Shown: piece after piece, positions 51,745 through 60,750 of the stretch | Position numbering within the stretch: position 1 is the stretch's first letter | Layout of the letters: every line of letters begins with the position of its first letter | Assembly: GCF_021568775.1 (NCBI RefSeq) | Contig: NZ_JAKGSG010000006.1 | Location: 1 to 64,000 of the forward strand | Reading direction: 5' to 3' | Length of the DNA stretch: 64,000 bases | From: Antribacter soli | Lineage (GTDB): Bacteria; Actinomycetota; Actinomycetes; Actinomycetales; Cellulomonadaceae | Notes under the pieces: model-generated | The model's input: the letters and a program-made list of their open reading frames with translations, nothing else | Told to the model about the DNA's origin: nothing | Databases searched by the model: none | Position numbers and translations under genes: made by a program

Positions 51745-52224
51745 TCAGTCCCGCCGCGCGCCTGCGGGCCAGACGACGGTGACCGGCATGGCGCGTCGCC
51801 GGGCTTCGGCGACGACGTCGGCCGTGCCGCCGTACCCGCGAGCGGGCTCCCCGTCCCAGACGGCGACGAGCTCGTCGGCGTCGTCGAGCATCCGGTGGGC
51901 CGCGGCCATGTGCGACTCGCCGGTCGACTCGGGATGGTCGAGCGTGATGACCGTGGCGGCCCGGGCGAGGAGGTCGTCGAGCACGGGGCGATGATCGGCG
52001 CGGACCGCGTCCCGGTAGTCGGCCGCGGGGATGACGGCGGTCAGGCTCCCGCCGGCGTCGAGGACGGCACGGGCGAAGAGCGTGTCGGCGCCGTCGGCGA
52101 GCGACGTGGTACCGACGAGGCCGCCCGCGTCGAAGCACTCGAGCGCGGCTCGTAGAGCGTGGTCGACGAGCGGCACGACGTCGTCGGGCAGGCCGCGGTG
52201 TCCGGTGAAGGCGACGTGGGTCAT
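51745..52224 (-). CDS. Small SLOG/LOG-like putative nucleotide-binding protein
   Basis: 159 residues. N-terminal MTHVAFTGHRGLPDD with GTTSLADGADTLFARAVLDAGG resembles SLOG-superfamily (DprA/LOG-like) Rossmann folds that bind nucleotides or their derivatives. ADELVAVWDGEPARGYGGTADVVAEARRRAMPVTVVW carries the second conserved glycine block (G-GGTADVV), typical of this superfamily. The exact ligand is unknown. ATG at 52224, 30 nt downstream of glmS on the same strand. Confidence 0.72.
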   Translation of the reverse strand: MTHVAFTGHRGLPDDVVPLVDHALRAALECFDAGGLVGTTSLADGADTLFARAVLDAGGSLTAVIPAADYRDAVRADHRPVLDDLLARAATVITLDHPESTGESHMAAAHRMLDDADELVAVWDGEPARGYGGTADVVAEARRRAMPVTVVWPAGARRD

Positions 52225-52253
52225 GGGGCCGGAGCGTATTCGCCGGGGGCGTA

Positions 52254-54077
52254 TCACTCCACGGTCACCGACTTCGCGAGGTTCCGCGGCTTGTCGACGT
52301 CGTGCCCCAGCACCAACGCCGCGTGGTACGCGAGAAGCTGCAGCGGCACCGTGAGCAGCAAGGGGTCGAGCTCGGTCTCGTTCTTGGGCACGTCGATCCG
52401 CTCGACCTCCAGCGCCCCCAGGTCGACCCCGGCGTGCGTGACCACCACGAGCGGCCCGCCGCGGGCGGCGATCTCGTGCAGGGCGGCCACGTTCCGGTCG
52501 GTGAGCTCGTCGTCGGGCACGATGGCGACCGTCGGGACGTCCGGTGAGATCAGGGCCAGCGGCCCGTGCTTGAGCTCGGACATCTGGTAGGCCTCGGCGT
52601 GCCGGTAGCTGATCTCCTTGAACTTCTGCGCGCCCTCGCGCGCGACGGGGAAGCCGCGCACCCGCCCGACGAAGAACATGCTCTCCGACCGCGCGAGCGT
52701 CGCTGCGAGCTCCGCGATCCGGTCCTCGGTCGCGAGCACCTGCCCGATCTGCGCCGGCAGCTTCTGCAGGCCTGCGACGAGGCGCTTGCCGTCGGCGACC
52801 GACAGGTCTCGCACGCGGCCCAGCTGCAGCGCCAGCAGCGCGAAGCCGACGTACATCGTCGTCAGCGCCTTGGTGGAGGCGACGGCGATCTCGGGCCCGG
52901 CGTGCAGGTAGATCCCGCCGTCGCAGGCGCGCGCGACCGCCGACCCGACCACGTTGACGAGACCGATGACGCGCCCGCCCTTGCGCTTGATCTCCTCGAC
53001 CGCGAGCAGGGTGTCGATGGTCTCGCCGGACTGGCTCACCGCCACGTACAGCGTGTCCGGCTCGATGATCGGGTTGCGGTACCGGAACTCGCTGGCTGCC
53101 TCGGCATCGGCGGGGATGCGCGCGAGCTCCTCGACGAGCAGGGCACCCATCTGCCCCACGTAGTACGCCGACCCGCAGCCGAGGATCTTCACGCGGCGGA
53201 TCGCGCGCAGCTCGCGGGCGTCGAGGTCCAGCCCGCCCAGGTGCGCGGTGCCGAACCGCTCGTCGAGCCGGCCGCGCAGCGTCCGGTCGACGCTCTCCGG
53301 CTGCTCGAGGATCTCCGTGTACATGCGCGGCCGGCCGTCGCCCGCTCCGTGCTCGTAGGCGCTCGGGTCGACGTCGACCTGGCGCGCCTGCGTCTCGGTG
53401 CGGGTCAGGTCCCGGCGGAACGTCCTGAAGCCGGACGCGGTGACGGTGGCGAGCTCGCCGTCCTCCAGGTGCGCGACAGTGGTGGTGTGCCGCACGAGGG
53501 CCGCGAGGTCGGACGCGACGAACATCTCCTTCTCGCCGACGCCGACCAGCAGCGGGCTGCCGTTGCGGGCGACGACGATGCGGTCCGGGAATCCGGCGTG
53601 CAGCACGGCCAGGCCGTAGGTCCCCTCGATCGAGGCCAGCGCGTCGACGACCTTGCCCTCGAGCGTGTCGGCGTCCGACAGGGCGATGAGGTGCGCGAAG
53701 ACCTCGCTGTCGGTGTCGCTCGCGAGCGCCACGCCCTGGTCGGTCAACCGCTGGCGCAACGCGGCCGCGTTGTCCACGATCCCGTTGTGCACCACGGCCA
53801 CGGTGCCGGTCGCGTCCGTGTGCGGGTGCGCGTTCGCGTCGTTCGCGGGGCCGTGGGTCGCCCACCGGGTGTGCCCGATCCCGATCCGGCCGGCCATCCG
53901 CTTCGGCAGCGCCGCGGCGAGGTCCCGCACGCGCCCGGCACGCTTGGTCACCTGCAACCGGGAGCCGACGACGGCGACGCCCGCCGAGTCGTAGCCGCGG
54001 TGCTCCAGCCGGGTCAGCGCCTCGACGAGCAGCGGCGCGGCCTGCTGCCCGCCGACGTAACCGACGATTCCGCACAT
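52254..54077 (-). CDS. glmS: Glutamine--fructose-6-phosphate aminotransferase (isomerising)
   Basis: 607 residues, the full family length. The N-terminal Ntn glutaminase begins MCGIVGYVGG (Cys2 nucleophile). RGYDSAGVAV, HTRWATHGPANDANAHPH and the two SIS domains (YVAVSQSGETIDTLLAVEEIKRKGG, KEISYRHAEAYQMSELKHGPLALI) follow. It ends LGHDVDKPRNLAKSVTVE, the conserved C-terminus. It makes glucosamine-6-phosphate for cell-wall precursors. No ribozyme-type leader is visible. A small unknown gene lies 40 nt upstream on the same strand. Confidence 0.98.
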   Translation of the reverse strand: MCGIVGYVGGQQAAPLLVEALTRLEHRGYDSAGVAVVGSRLQVTKRAGRVRDLAAALPKRMAGRIGIGHTRWATHGPANDANAHPHTDATGTVAVVHNGIVDNAAALRQRLTDQGVALASDTDSEVFAHLIALSDADTLEGKVVDALASIEGTYGLAVLHAGFPDRIVVARNGSPLLVGVGEKEMFVASDLAALVRHTTTVAHLEDGELATVTASGFRTFRRDLTRTETQARQVDVDPSAYEHGAGDGRPRMYTEILEQPESVDRTLRGRLDERFGTAHLGGLDLDARELRAIRRVKILGCGSAYYVGQMGALLVEELARIPADAEAASEFRYRNPIIEPDTLYVAVSQSGETIDTLLAVEEIKRKGGRVIGLVNVVGSAVARACDGGIYLHAGPEIAVASTKALTTMYVGFALLALQLGRVRDLSVADGKRLVAGLQKLPAQIGQVLATEDRIAELAATLARSESMFFVGRVRGFPVAREGAQKFKEISYRHAEAYQMSELKHGPLALISPDVPTVAIVPDDELTDRNVAALHEIAARGGPLVVVTHAGVDLGALEVERIDVPKNETELDPLLLTVPLQLLAYHAALVLGHDVDKPRNLAKSVTVE

Positions 54078-54117
54078 ATGGTTCTCCTCGTTTGTGGAAC
54101 GCCCCGACGACGGCCGG

Positions 54118-54381
54118 TCAGCCGTAGATCATCCGGCGCAGCTGACGCTCGGTGAGCACGGGTGCTGCGACGACACGGTCCTCCAGCTCGGCGGCGATCC
54201 GGGCGAAGATCTCGGGGTTCTTGGCCCCGTAGGTCTGCAGCTCGGCGTGCCGGCGTCGGACGACCTCCTCGACCGGCGTGGCGTAGTACGCCACCACGTC
54301 CCCGATGACCCGGGCCGCCTCGGCGGGTGTCATCCCGGTGGTCGACACCACGTGCGCGACCAGGTCCGATGCCGTCCTCAT
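54118..54381 (-). CDS. Small protein of unknown function upstream of glmS
   Basis: 87 residues from the ATG at 54381 (a GTG at 54399 is possible; neither has a clear ribosome-binding site). The protein is helical: TTGMTPAEAARVIGDVVAYYATPVEEVVRRRHAELQTYGAKNPEIFARIAAELEDRVV. YGAKNPEIFARIA looks like a conserved core. It may share a transcript with glmS. Function is unknown. Confidence 0.6.
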   Translation of the reverse strand: MRTASDLVAHVVSTTGMTPAEAARVIGDVVAYYATPVEEVVRRRHAELQTYGAKNPEIFARIAAELEDRVVAAPVLTERQLRRMIYG

Positions 54382-54469
54382 GGGGCACGACACTGACACT
54401 CGTCGACGGCACCGGCAACTTCTTGCCCGATCTCGGGCAAGAATCGGCAGCCGTCGGGCCGAATGCTCC

Positions 54470-55996
54470 TCAGTCGCGCGCCAGCCTGGCCAGCAGCCGA
54501 GCTCCGGCGGCTGACGCTACGACGTGGATCCCGAGGAGCACCGCCGAGGGCACGGGAGGCGCCCACGGCCCGTCGAAGACACCCCACCACGATCCCTGGT
54601 CGCCGATCGTGTACCGGCGAAGGGTGACCACGAGCGCGAGGGTGAGTCCGGTGGCCATGAGCGACGCGACGAGGTTGAGGGTGCGCTCGGCGAGCCGGCG
54701 TGGCAGCTCGATGAACGCGTCGCGGCACACGAAGCCTGCCGTGGCGGCCACGCCCACGTAGAGCGGCATCGAGTAGCGAGCGGTCCAGATGTAGCCGACG
54801 TTGCTCGCCTGCCAGGCATGGACGATCACCGGCAGCAGCACGGCGACCGCCAGGACGCTCACCATCGCCACGCGCCCACGCCGGTCGCCCAGGAGGAACG
54901 CGAGGAGCACGAGGAAGCCACCGACCGCGGCGAAGGCCACGTATCCCAGCGTCGGCAGGCTCGTGTCCAACCAGCCGAACCGCCCGATGGCCACGAGGAG
55001 GAAGTCCCCGGTCTCGAAGAACGTCCGGTTCGCAGTGGTGCGGAAACCGAGCTCGGGGTGCCCGCCGCCCCCGCCCTCGAGCGTGCCGGCGGACAGGGTC
55101 CACCACAGAGCGGGGACGGTACCGGCGACGACGAGGCCGAGCCACGGCCAGGACCTGCGGTCGAGCATCGTTCGCCGCACAGTGGCCCACGGGCCGACCA
55201 CGACGGCGACCATCACGACGATTGCGGCGATGTACAACGGCGACAAGCCCCGGGAGTTCAGGAGCACTACGGTCACGACCGCGATCCCCGCCATGCGCGA
55301 GGTGAGCCGCGCCGGGTCCGGGGCTCGCACGAGGGCGAGCAGGGTGATCCAGAGCGTCAGTGCGGCGCTGATCTCGAGCCCTGACGAGTTCACGATGCTG
55401 TTGAGGTAGACGACCATCGGCATGAGCGCCGTCGCCACCCCCGCGGCGACGAAGGTACGTCGCGTGACGTCGGCGAGGGCGACGAAGCCCCAGGCGAGGA
55501 CCAGCGAGCAGAGGCCGGCGCTGACCAGGCGCATGAGGTAGAACACGTACTCACCGGGCGGGAGGAAGGTGGGGAGCCCGACGACGGCGTAGTACGCGGG
55601 GTTGTTCCTGATCACCCACGTGCTCGCCGTCATGGTCTGCTCGGCCGCCTCGCCCCTCGGCAGCTCGGGGGCGCAGTCCGCCGCTACCCCACCGCGGAAG
55701 GCGAAGCACACCGGGTACGACGCCGTGACCGCGTAGATCGCAGGGATGTCCACCTCGCCGGCGCCCGGGTTCCCCGGGGCCGAGCGCCCGTACAGGTCGC
55801 CGCGGACGACGGCGGCGGCCTTGATGACGTGGACGTTCTCGTCCGGCCCGCTGACGACGGGTGTGGCGAGCGACCAGAGCGACGTCAGGGTCATGAGCAC
55901 CGCGAATGCCGTCCAGTACACGCGCGGACGCGCCGGCGCCGGGCGCGCAGGGGTCACGGACGCGGGACGGGTCGTATTCCCGGCGATGGTCGTCAT
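54470..55996 (-). CDS. DUF2142-family polytopic membrane protein
   Basis: 508 residues with about 11 TM helices. The N-terminal helix WTAFAVLMTLTSLWSLATP is followed by PDENVHVIKAAAVVRGDL, the DUF2142 signature (x-PDE-xH). A Pro-rich external loop, then NPAYYAVVGLP and ARYSMPLYVGV, fit GT-C-like membrane enzymes. The family is widely linked with polysaccharide biosynthesis and may be a polyprenol-dependent glycosyltransferase. GAGG lies 7 nt before the ATG at 55996. It is divergent from four glycosyltransferase genes. Confidence 0.85.
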   Translation of the reverse strand: MTTIAGNTTRPASVTPARPAPARPRVYWTAFAVLMTLTSLWSLATPVVSGPDENVHVIKAAAVVRGDLYGRSAPGNPGAGEVDIPAIYAVTASYPVCFAFRGGVAADCAPELPRGEAAEQTMTASTWVIRNNPAYYAVVGLPTFLPPGEYVFYLMRLVSAGLCSLVLAWGFVALADVTRRTFVAAGVATALMPMVVYLNSIVNSSGLEISAALTLWITLLALVRAPDPARLTSRMAGIAVVTVVLLNSRGLSPLYIAAIVVMVAVVVGPWATVRRTMLDRRSWPWLGLVVAGTVPALWWTLSAGTLEGGGGGHPELGFRTTANRTFFETGDFLLVAIGRFGWLDTSLPTLGYVAFAAVGGFLVLLAFLLGDRRGRVAMVSVLAVAVLLPVIVHAWQASNVGYIWTARYSMPLYVGVAATAGFVCRDAFIELPRRLAERTLNLVASLMATGLTLALVVTLRRYTIGDQGSWWGVFDGPWAPPVPSAVLLGIHVVASAAGARLLARLARD

Positions 55997-56107
55997 GACT
56001 GGTCCTCGATGGATCGTCGCTCGCGTCTCCGCGTCCCGAACCTGCTCGGCAGGACCGGCCACATGCTATCCGGGGTACCGCGGACCCACATCGGCTAGCC
56101 TCGCCGG

Positions 56108-57295
56108 GTGCGCATCGCGGTTGTCTACGACTGCTTCTTCCCGCTCACGACAGGGGGCGGCGAACGGCAGTACGGCCTCTTCGCGGACGCGTTCGCCCGT
56201 GCCGGGAACGACGTCGACTACCTCACCCGGCGGCAGTGGGACGGGGCGGCACCCACCCCGGTGTCGGGCGTCCGCGTCATCGCCGCGAGCGGCCCGTTCG
56301 AGCTGTACGACAGCACGGGGACACGCCGCACGCCGGGCGCCCTGAAGTTCGCCGCCTGCCTCTTCACCTACCTGGTCCGCCACCGGCGGGACTACGACGC
56401 GGTCCTGGTCAGTGCGCTCCCCGCGCTCAACGTCTTCGCGGCCCGCCTCGCGCTCCTCGGCACGCGCACCAGGTTCTGCGCCGACTTCCTCGAGGTGTGG
56501 CGGCCGGACCAGTGGCTGGACTATTCGGGCCCCGTGATGGGGCGGGTCGCGCGGACGCTCCAGCACCTGGCGGTCCGCGTGAGCCCGTGGGTCTCGTGCC
56601 ACTCGGACATGAACGGCCGACGCCTCGCCGCGGAGGGCGCCCGCCGCGCGCCGATCGTCAGCCCCGGCCTCATCTCCCAGGAACTGATCGACGCACCGGC
56701 TCCGGCAGACCTCGACGCCCTCCGCACCCCGACGGTCGTGTTCGTCGGCCGCCACATCCCCGACAAGCAGGTCGAGGAGATACCGGCAGCCGTCGCCTGG
56801 GCGCGCGAGCGCGTCCCCGGCCTGGATGCGGTGATCCTCGGCGAGGGGCCGCAGCGCGAGGCGGTCACGGCGGAGATCGAGCGACTCGGTCTCGGCGGCG
56901 TCGTGAGCCTCCCGGGGTTCGTGGACGAGGAGGAACTGACCGAGCGGGTGCGCACGGCCGCCGTGCTCGTGAACCCGTCCCGCCGCGAGGGTTACGGCCT
57001 CGTCGTCGTCGAGGCCGGCTCCGTCGGCACCCCGGTCGTCCTCGTCGATGCCCCCGACAACGCCTCCGTCGAGCTCGTGGAGGACGGCGTCAACGGATAT
57101 GTCGCGCCGTCGGTCGCCCCCGAGGACCTCGGCTCCGCGATCGTCCGCGCGGTCGAGGGCGGCGCGGCGCTCAGGAGCAGCGCCCGGGCGTGGTTCGACG
57201 ACGCGGCGCGGCACCGTACCGCGGAGGCGGCCGCGCTCGCGATCCTGGTCCAGATCGGCGCGCGCGCCCCGGACGTGCGCCGACGGATGCGCTGA
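56108..57295 (+). CDS. GT4-family glycosyltransferase (first of cluster)
   Basis: 395 residues of GT-B fold. The N-terminal MRIAVVYDCFFPLTTGGGERQYGLFADAF is the acceptor-side loop of GT4 enzymes. C-terminal donor domain: VVFVGRHIPDKQVEEIPAAV, VILGEGPQREAV, VSLPGFVDEEELTERV, VNPSRREGYGLVVVEAGSVGTPVV (the E-x7-E motif). GTG start at 56108. It probably adds a hexose to a lipid-linked or surface glycan. The donor sugar is unknown. Confidence 0.92.
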   Translation: MRIAVVYDCFFPLTTGGGERQYGLFADAFARAGNDVDYLTRRQWDGAAPTPVSGVRVIAASGPFELYDSTGTRRTPGALKFAACLFTYLVRHRRDYDAVLVSALPALNVFAARLALLGTRTRFCADFLEVWRPDQWLDYSGPVMGRVARTLQHLAVRVSPWVSCHSDMNGRRLAAEGARRAPIVSPGLISQELIDAPAPADLDALRTPTVVFVGRHIPDKQVEEIPAAVAWARERVPGLDAVILGEGPQREAVTAEIERLGLGGVVSLPGFVDEEELTERVRTAAVLVNPSRREGYGLVVVEAGSVGTPVVLVDAPDNASVELVEDGVNGYVAPSVAPEDLGSAIVRAVEGGAALRSSARAWFDDAARHRTAEAAALAILVQIGARAPDVRRRMR

Positions 57296-57405
57296 CCGCG
57301 CGCGCGGACCAACCTTCGCAGATCATGGGTCTCGGCCCTGACCCTGGTCCGCCGGCCGCGATTCCTTGCGGCCACCTCCCTGTGATCTCCCTGGACGAAC
57401 CTGCC

Positions 57406-58701
57406 ATGGCAGCTACGCCGAGCCTCGAGCTCACCATCCTCATGCCGTGCCTCGACGAGGCCGAGACCCTCGAGGTCTGCATCCGCAAGGCGCTCGGCTT
57501 CCTGGAACGCTCCGGCATCCAGGGCGAGGTCCTCGTCGCGGACAACGGGAGCAGCGACGGCTCCCAGGCGATCGCCGAGGCGTGCGGTGCCCGCGTGGTC
57601 CCGATCGCCGAGAAGGGCTACGGAGCGGCCCTCCTTGGCGGCATCGCCGACGCGCGCGGCCGGTACGTCATCATGGGCGACGCCGACGACAGCTACGACT
57701 TCTCGAGGCTGGACCCGTTCGTCGCCAAGCTGCGCGAGGGCTTCCAGCTGGTGATCGGCAATCGCTTCCAGGGCGGCATCGCACCGGGCGCCATGCCGCC
57801 CCTGCACAAGTACCTGGGCAACCCGGTGCTCTCCGGCATCGGCCAGCTCTTCTTCAAGCCGGGCGTGGGCGACTTCCACTGCGGCCTGCGAGGGTTCGAC
57901 CGCGAGGCGATCCTTGCCCTCGGCCTGCGCACCTCGGGCATGGAGTTCGCCTCCGAGATGATCGTCAAGGCGTGCCTCGCCAAGCTGTCGGTCGCCGAGA
58001 TGCCGACCACGCTGAGCCCCCACGGGCGGTCCCGTCCGCCGCACCTGCGCAGCTGGCGCGACGGCTGGCGTCACCTGCGGTTCCTCCTGATCTTCTCGCC
58101 GCGCTGGCTCTTCTGGGTGCCGGGCGTCACGCTGCTCACGCTGGGCGTCGTCGCCAGCCTGGTGCTGCTGTTCGGACCCATCGAGATCGGGTCGGTCGGC
58201 TTCGACGTGTCGACCATGATCTACGCGATGGCTGCCGCGGTCGTCGGCTATCAGAGCATCCTGTTCGCCATCCTCACCAAGGTCTACGCCTGGCACGAGG
58301 GCTTCATCCCGACGGGGTCACGCTTCCGGTCGGCGATCGACAAGCTCAGCCTGGAGCGGGGCCTGCTCACCGGCCTCGGCCTGTTCCTCCTCGGCCTGGT
58401 GGCCGCGATCGTCCAGGTGGTCCGCTGGGGTGGTGGCGAGGGCTTCGGCGCGCTCGACGCACGCGCCGCGGTCCGGGTCGCGGTTCCGGCCGTCCTCGGG
58501 CTCATGCTCGGCTTTCAGACCCTGATGTCCAGCATGTTCATCGGCATCCTCGGGATTCCGACCCGTTTCGGCTCCAACCCGTCCGCCACGGACGTCGAGT
58601 CGCACGCCGTGCCCACACCGGCCGGTGCGGTACGGGACACGGTGGTGGTCGACAGCCGGGCCCCCGAGCAGGCGGTCCCGGTGGGCGACGGGGTGCGGTG
58701 A
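57406..58701 (+). CDS. GT2 polyprenyl-phosphate glycosyltransferase (DPM1-like) with membrane tail
   Basis: 431 residues. The GT-A catalytic part (1-230) reads LELTILMPCLDEAETLEVCIRKAL, VLVADNGSSDGSQAIAE, the DXD region YVIMGDADDSYDF and GDFHCGLRGFDREAIL. Four TM helices follow (about 238-260, 270-295, 325-350, 365-385). Such proteins move a sugar from a nucleotide to undecaprenyl phosphate. The ATG at 57406 is used; a GTG at 57382 is possible. It overlaps the next gene by 4 nt. Confidence 0.9.
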   Translation: MAATPSLELTILMPCLDEAETLEVCIRKALGFLERSGIQGEVLVADNGSSDGSQAIAEACGARVVPIAEKGYGAALLGGIADARGRYVIMGDADDSYDFSRLDPFVAKLREGFQLVIGNRFQGGIAPGAMPPLHKYLGNPVLSGIGQLFFKPGVGDFHCGLRGFDREAILALGLRTSGMEFASEMIVKACLAKLSVAEMPTTLSPHGRSRPPHLRSWRDGWRHLRFLLIFSPRWLFWVPGVTLLTLGVVASLVLLFGPIEIGSVGFDVSTMIYAMAAAVVGYQSILFAILTKVYAWHEGFIPTGSRFRSAIDKLSLERGLLTGLGLFLLGLVAAIVQVVRWGGGEGFGALDARAAVRVAVPAVLGLMLGFQTLMSSMFIGILGIPTRFGSNPSATDVESHAVPTPAGAVRDTVVVDSRAPEQAVPVGDGVR

Positions 58702-59840
58702 CCCACCGGTCGAAGGTCGTCGTCGACCTGCTCTTCGTGTCGGGAGAGCGCGGCGGCATGGAGACGTACGCCCGCGAGCTGCTGCCACGGACGGCGGGCC
58801 ACCTGCCGGACGTCGATCTCGTGGCGCTGACCAGCACCACAGGCAAGGACGAGGTGGCCGGCTGGTTCCCGGGCGAGGTGCACGCGCTCGCGCTCGACGC
58901 GGACAGCCGCGCGCTCTGGGCGGCTGCCGAGGTCCTCGCAGTGGAGCGGCGGGCCCGCCGAGCCGGGGCGGACCTGCTCTGGTGCCCGGCAAACTTCGGC
59001 CCGGCCGGGCGGCGGGTGGCGACCCTCGTGACGGTGCACGACGTCACGATGCTCGAGCTGCCGAACCGGGACCTGCACCAGGCGGCGCAGGCCGTCACCT
59101 CGTGGCTCGTGCGCCGCGCGGCACGGGGTGCCACGAGGATCCTCACGGTGAGCGAGGACGCGGCGCGCGGAATCAGCCGCGCGCTCGACGTCCCCGCGGA
59201 CCGGATCGACGTCGTGCCGAACGGTGCTCAGGAGGTGCGTCCCGGCATCGACGTCGAGGCGGCTCTCGCCGGCCTGCCCCCGATCTCGGGCCGGCCGGTC
59301 GTCCTGTCGACCGGGAACCGCATGCCGCACAAGAACTTCGACGGGCTCCTCCGGGCACTTGCCGCGATCCCCCCAGGACAGCGCCCGACGACGGTCGTCA
59401 CGGGCAGCCGCAGGGACGTCCACTTGCGCGAGCAGGTGCGCCAGCTCGGGCTCGAGGACGACGTCGTGCTCCTCGGGTGGGTGACGCAGGACCAGCTCGA
59501 GGCGCTCTTCGCCTCGGCGACGGTCTACGTCTGCCCGTCGCTCGCCGAGGGTTTCGGGCTTCCCGTCGCGGACGCGATGAAGCGAGGCGTCCCGGTGCTG
59601 GCGAACGACATCCCGGTCCTGCGTGAGGTGGGCGGCACGGCCGCACGGTACGCCGATGCAACCGACCCGGCCGCGCTGGCGAAGGCGCTCGTGAGCATCG
59701 TCGCCGACCCGGCCGAGCGCGAGCTCATGAGCGCGGCCGGACGTGCCCGCGCCACGCTGTTCACCTGGGACGCGTCGGCCGAGCGGACCGCGCGCGTGCT
59801 GGCCCGCACGCTGGACGAGGTGCAGGCGCGCCGTGGCTGA
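58698..59840 (+). CDS. GT4-family glycosyltransferase (second of cluster)
   Basis: 380 residues. The N-terminal VVVDLLFVSGERGGMETYARELLP is the acceptor loop. The donor domain: VVLSTGNRMPHKNFDGLLRALA, VVLLGWVTQDQLEALFASATVYVCPSLAEGFGLPVADAMKRGVPVLANDIPVLREVGG, the strongly conserved mannosyltransferase-like E-x7-E region. The GTG at 58698 overlaps the stop of the GT2 gene (GTGA). Mannose or rhamnose donors are common in this subfamily but unproven here. Confidence 0.92.
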   Translation: MTHRSKVVVDLLFVSGERGGMETYARELLPRTAGHLPDVDLVALTSTTGKDEVAGWFPGEVHALALDADSRALWAAAEVLAVERRARRAGADLLWCPANFGPAGRRVATLVTVHDVTMLELPNRDLHQAAQAVTSWLVRRAARGATRILTVSEDAARGISRALDVPADRIDVVPNGAQEVRPGIDVEAALAGLPPISGRPVVLSTGNRMPHKNFDGLLRALAAIPPGQRPTTVVTGSRRDVHLREQVRQLGLEDDVVLLGWVTQDQLEALFASATVYVCPSLAEGFGLPVADAMKRGVPVLANDIPVLREVGGTAARYADATDPAALAKALVSIVADPAERELMSAAGRARATLFTWDASAERTARVLARTLDEVQARRG

Positions 59841-60750
59841 GGCAGACCGGACGTCCGTCGCCGGCACGAGGGTCGACCTTGGCCTCGTCGTCTCCACCCT
59901 CGGCCGGGTCCGGGCGCTCGACCGCCTCCTCGCCTCGCTCGACGGCCGGCTCGGCCCGTCGGACCGGGTCGTGGTCGTGGCGCAGGGCGCCGTCCCAGAG
60001 GTGCGCGCGCTGGCTGCCCGGTACGCGGACAAGGGTCTGCCCGTCGTGGTCACCACGTCCAAGCGTGGGGCCGCTCTCGGCCGGAACACGGGAGTCGCCG
60101 CTCTGCCCGCGCGGGACTTCCTGCTGGGCTTCCCCAACGACACGACCTGGTTCCCGGACGGCGCCGTCGAGGCGTTGCGTTCGGCGGCCGAGGCGTCGGG
60201 CCTGCAGGCGGGGGCGCTCACCGTCGTCGACGAGAACGGGCCGAAGTTCGTCCTCCCTCCGGCGGGTACGGTGCTCGACCGGCGGTCGGTGTGGTCGGTG
60301 ATCGAGATGGGCCTCCTCGTCAGGCGGGACGTCTTCCTCGAGGTGGGCGGCTTCGACGCGGCGATGGGCACAGGCGGGCCGACGCCGTGGCAGGCGGGCG
60401 AGGCCACCGACTTTCTGCTGCGCCTGGTCCGGCGGCGTCCTGACCTGGCGCAGCGGTTCGAGTGGCTGCCGCCGGACGTGCGGGTGGGCGGTGTGCCGGA
60501 CCCGCACGGGCTGAGCGCCGCGGAGCGCCGCCGCAAGCTCCGCAGCTATGGCCGGGGCCTCGGGCGGCTGGTGACGGTGCACGGGTACCCCCTCTGGTGG
60601 CGGGCCGCCTACCTGCTCGCCGGGCTCGTGTTCGGCTTCCGCAACCCGGCCACCCATACGCCGGGGGACGGCTGGTGGGCGTTCCTCGGCAGGCTCGAGG
60701 GGTACACGGGCCGGACGATCGGCGGCCAGACGGCGGCGGTGCAGCGGTGA
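59833..60750 (+). CDS. GT2-family glycosyltransferase
   Basis: 305 residues of GT-A fold. LGLVVSTLGRVRALDRLLASL begins the nucleotide-binding half. KRGAALGRNTGVAAL and FLLGFPNDTTWFPDGAVEAL (a variant D-x-D position, PNDT) follow, then WQAGEATDFLLRL. The C-terminus has one possible membrane-associated helix (WWRAAYLLAGLVFGFRNP). The GTG at 59833 overlaps the upstream gene by 8 nt and the stop overlaps the flippase-like gene by 4 nt, so all are cotranslated. Confidence 0.85.
   Translation: MAEADRTSVAGTRVDLGLVVSTLGRVRALDRLLASLDGRLGPSDRVVVVAQGAVPEVRALAARYADKGLPVVVTTSKRGAALGRNTGVAALPARDFLLGFPNDTTWFPDGAVEALRSAAEASGLQAGALTVVDENGPKFVLPPAGTVLDRRSVWSVIEMGLLVRRDVFLEVGGFDAAMGTGGPTPWQAGEATDFLLRLVRRRPDLAQRFEWLPPDVRVGGVPDPHGLSAAERRRKLRSYGRGLGRLVTVHGYPLWWRAAYLLAGLVFGFRNPATHTPGDGWWAFLGRLEGYTGRTIGGQTAAVQR

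Noticed and set aside
51745-54075. 776-residue minus-strand frame covering glmS
   Set aside because: It is the wrong frame over glmS; only its end (51745-52224) is a real gene.
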